Assembly (NCBI GenBank): GCA_900546685.1 | Contig: UREB01000094.1 | Coordinates: 1 to 6,743, forward strand | From: an uncultured Eubacteriales bacterium | GTDB taxonomy: Bacteria > Bacillota > Clostridia > Christensenellales > QAND01 | DNA length: 6,743 nt | Direction of reading: 5' to 3' | Shown here: positions 5,519 to 6,743 of the stretch, one piece after another | How positions within the stretch are numbered: position 1 is the first letter of the stretch | Layout of the letters: every line of letters starts with the position of its first letter | The notes under the pieces: model-generated | What the model saw: only the letters and a program-made list of their open reading frames with translations | What the model was told of the DNA's origin: nothing | Databases searched by the model: none | Position numbers and translations under genes: made by a program

Positions 5519-6361
5519 TTGCAGAGATATTCAGATTTGGTTTTGGAAAGCTGTATGGCCGCGGGTACGTTACCTGGCGGTGTGACGGTAGAGGAACAGA
5601 CCGAGGAGGAAGTAGAGGTTTCCATTGTACGCATCACGGACGAAGAGGGCGAAAAGGCGGTGGGTAAGCCGAGGGGCAGCTACGTCACGCTGACGGCGCC
5701 GCATATGGCTGGCAGCGATCCAGAGATAGATAAGCGCTGTGCCAAGGCGTTGGCAAAACAGATACGCGCCATGATGCCGAAAAAGAATAAACAACGGCCT
5801 GTTTTGCTGGTAGGGCTGGGCAACCGTTCTATGACGCCAGACAGCCTAGGCCCGAGGACGCTGGATCATGTGATGGTGACGCGGCATTTGTTTTCGCTTT
5901 GGCCAGAGGATCTGCAAAAGGCAGGCAATGTTTGCGCCATATCGCCCGGCGTTTTGGGGGAAACCGGCATTGAAAGCGGCGAAGCGGTGTTTGGCATCGT
6001 ACAGCAGGTAAAGCCAGCGGTGGTCATCGCGGTGGATACACTGGCAGCGGGGGACCCGGCACGCATGGCAACCACTGTACAGCTTGGCAATACCGGCATT
6101 GCGCCGGGAGGCGGCGTGGGCAACCGACGGCTGGCCTTGGATGAAAAGACGCTGGGCGTGCCGGTACTGGCGTTGGGCGTGCCGTTGGTGGTGCGTGCCG
6201 ATACACTGTTTGAAGGAAGGCAGCAAGGGTTGATTGTTACCCCCAAAGACATCGACGGCATTGTAAAAGCAAGCGCCATGCTGCTGTCTCGAGCGCTCAA
6301 CCAGGCGCTGCATCCCAGATTGCCCAAAGAGATGAAAGAACTTTTGGCTTCGCAATCATAG
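5519..6361 (+). CDS. gpr: GPR endopeptidase (germination protease), compact form
   Basis: Gpr is made in the forespore as a zymogen, processes itself, and at germination degrades the small acid-soluble DNA-binding proteins (SASPs). Seen in the sequence (280 residues from TTG 5519): the N-terminal YSDLVLES, aligning with the RTDLAVE processing region; GKPRGSYVTLTAP at about 49-61; VGLGNRSMTPDSLGP with D108 and VVIAVDTLAA with D173, which correspond to the two essential aspartates known from Bacillus megaterium Gpr (D127 and D193); TRHLFSLWPED, SPGVLGETGIES, NTGIAPGGGVGNRR and LGVPVLALGVP, all family signatures; and the terminal IVTPKDID. It is clearly shorter than the Bacillus protein (about 370): after VPLVVRADTLF it passes almost directly to LIVTPKDID, omitting a segment of roughly 70 residues. 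An in-frame TTG at 5480 would add 13 residues but has no good SD. Confidence 0.94.
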   Translation: MQRYSDLVLESCMAAGTLPGGVTVEEQTEEEVEVSIVRITDEEGEKAVGKPRGSYVTLTAPHMAGSDPEIDKRCAKALAKQIRAMMPKKNKQRPVLLVGLGNRSMTPDSLGPRTLDHVMVTRHLFSLWPEDLQKAGNVCAISPGVLGETGIESGEAVFGIVQQVKPAVVIAVDTLAAGDPARMATTVQLGNTGIAPGGGVGNRRLALDEKTLGVPVLALGVPLVVRADTLFEGRQQGLIVTPKDIDGIVKASAMLLSRALNQALHPRLPKEMKELLASQS

Positions 6362-6385
6362 ACAACCATTGATGACGCATACCTT
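6356..6385 (+). promoter_or_regulatory. Weak sigma-E-like promoter between gpr and the downstream gene
   Basis: CATACCTT at 6378-6385 resembles the mother-cell sigma-E -10 (CATACAAT type), and TCATAGAC at 6356-6363, 14 bases upstream, loosely resembles its -35 (ATA core). The transcript would start near 6392, right at the SD, leaving an unusually short leader. This is a by-eye match; read-through from gpr is an equally good explanation. Confidence 0.22.
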
Positions 6386-6407
6386 ATGGGGAAAGGGGTG
6401 CGTATAA

Positions 6408-6743
6408 ATGCGGGGCCGGATGGTGACAAGAATCAGTCTAAAGAGAAAGAAAAAGCGCCGTATACAGGCCGGGCGTCTGTGTGCAGGGCTGGTGTTGCTG
6501 GCCCTGCTGGGATTTGCCTATGTTAAAAATGCTGCCGGGAAAGGGATGACAGAACGCCTAATGGGCATGGAGATGGCGCTGCTCACAGGCGGAGAGACGA
6601 TGACGGCGGCCTTTGAAGAGGATGAACCTTGGGCGCTGGAGGATCAGGATAGCACACAGGCCGGCCAAGAGCCGGAAGACACAGCCGAGCCTGCCTCGGT
6701 GACGGCTGCCAATGCAGAGGTGGCTCAGATCGGAAGAGCACAC
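6408..6743 (+). CDS. spoIIP: Probable stage II sporulation protein P, N-terminal fragment (3' truncated)
   Basis: An open-ended reading frame of 112 codons, of which about 106 are genuine before adapter sequence begins at 6727. Seen in the sequence: a strongly basic cytosolic head (LKRKKKRR at 11-18), one membrane helix (about 21-39, CAGLVLLALLGFAYV), then an exported stretch that becomes acidic and low in complexity (EEDEPWALEDQD..., about 70-98), typical of a linker before a catalytic domain. SpoIIP is a membrane-anchored cell wall amidase and endopeptidase that works with SpoIID and SpoIIM in engulfment. Its catalytic domain would lie beyond the window. The call rests mainly on position after gpr, which is the conserved order, and on topology. 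The start ATG follows AAAGGGG at 6392-6398; ATG 6420 is an alternative. The gap after gpr is 46 bases. Confidence 0.62.
   Translation, partial: MRGRMVTRISLKRKKKRRIQAGRLCAGLVLLALLGFAYVKNAAGKGMTERLMGMEMALLTGGETMTAAFEEDEPWALEDQDSTQAGQEPEDTAEPASVTAANAEVAQIGRAH
6727..6743 (+). other. Illumina TruSeq adapter remnant at the contig end
   Basis: The last 17 bases, AGATCGGAAGAGCACAC, are identical to the first 17 bases of the standard TruSeq read-1 adapter. This is sequencing contamination, not genomic DNA. It adds about five false residues (QIGRAH region) to the truncated + strand protein and generates a false - strand ORF. Confidence 0.96.

Overview
The window looks like a chromosomal fragment from a spore-forming, low-to-mid GC Firmicute, most likely a member of the Clostridia. 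The gene order comEC - holA - rpsT (opposite strand) - gpr - probable spoIIP is a conserved Firmicute neighbourhood. A germination protease implies endospore formation. Strong Shine-Dalgarno (SD) sequences with several TTG starts (HD gene, S-component gene, holA, gpr) fit the same group. I cannot name a genus from sequence alone. The last 17 bases are the start of the Illumina TruSeq adapter, so the right edge is almost certainly the end of a short-read contig, possibly from a metagenome or draft genome, and not a natural boundary.

Layout. Positions 4-5070 hold seven tightly packed + strand genes that look like one operon: an HD-domain phosphohydrolase; two small Dabb-type (dimeric alpha/beta barrel) proteins joined to it and to each other by ATGA start/stop overlaps; a predicted ECF-transporter S component; an RNase Z-like metallo-beta-lactamase-fold (MBL) hydrolase; a ComEC/Rec2 channel that stops before the usual C-terminal MBL domain; and holA (DNA polymerase III delta). 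A 9-bp stem with a GAAA loop and T/A-runs on both sides (about 5062-5102) ends this operon and also ends rpsT, which converges on it from the - strand. rpsT (5117-5380) has a well-formed sigma-A type promoter. Divergent from it is gpr, best started at TTG 5519 and preceded by a sigma-G-like -10 element. After 46 bp an open-ended membrane-protein gene begins that is most probably spoIIP.

Functional reading. The genes cover DNA uptake (ComEC), replication (HolA), translation (S20), spore germination (Gpr) and engulfment (SpoIIP), plus a less understood upstream group (HD, Dabb, Dabb, ECF-S, MBL). Most of the region is ordinary housekeeping and sporulation content. The points worth a second look are the adapter tail and the false ORF it creates, the compact Gpr with a short pro-sequence, the ComEC without an MBL domain next to a separate MBL gene, and the coupled HD/Dabb/Dabb trio. 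I saw no mobile element, CRISPR array, tRNA, rRNA or riboswitch, and no stretch over 300 bases lacks a gene.
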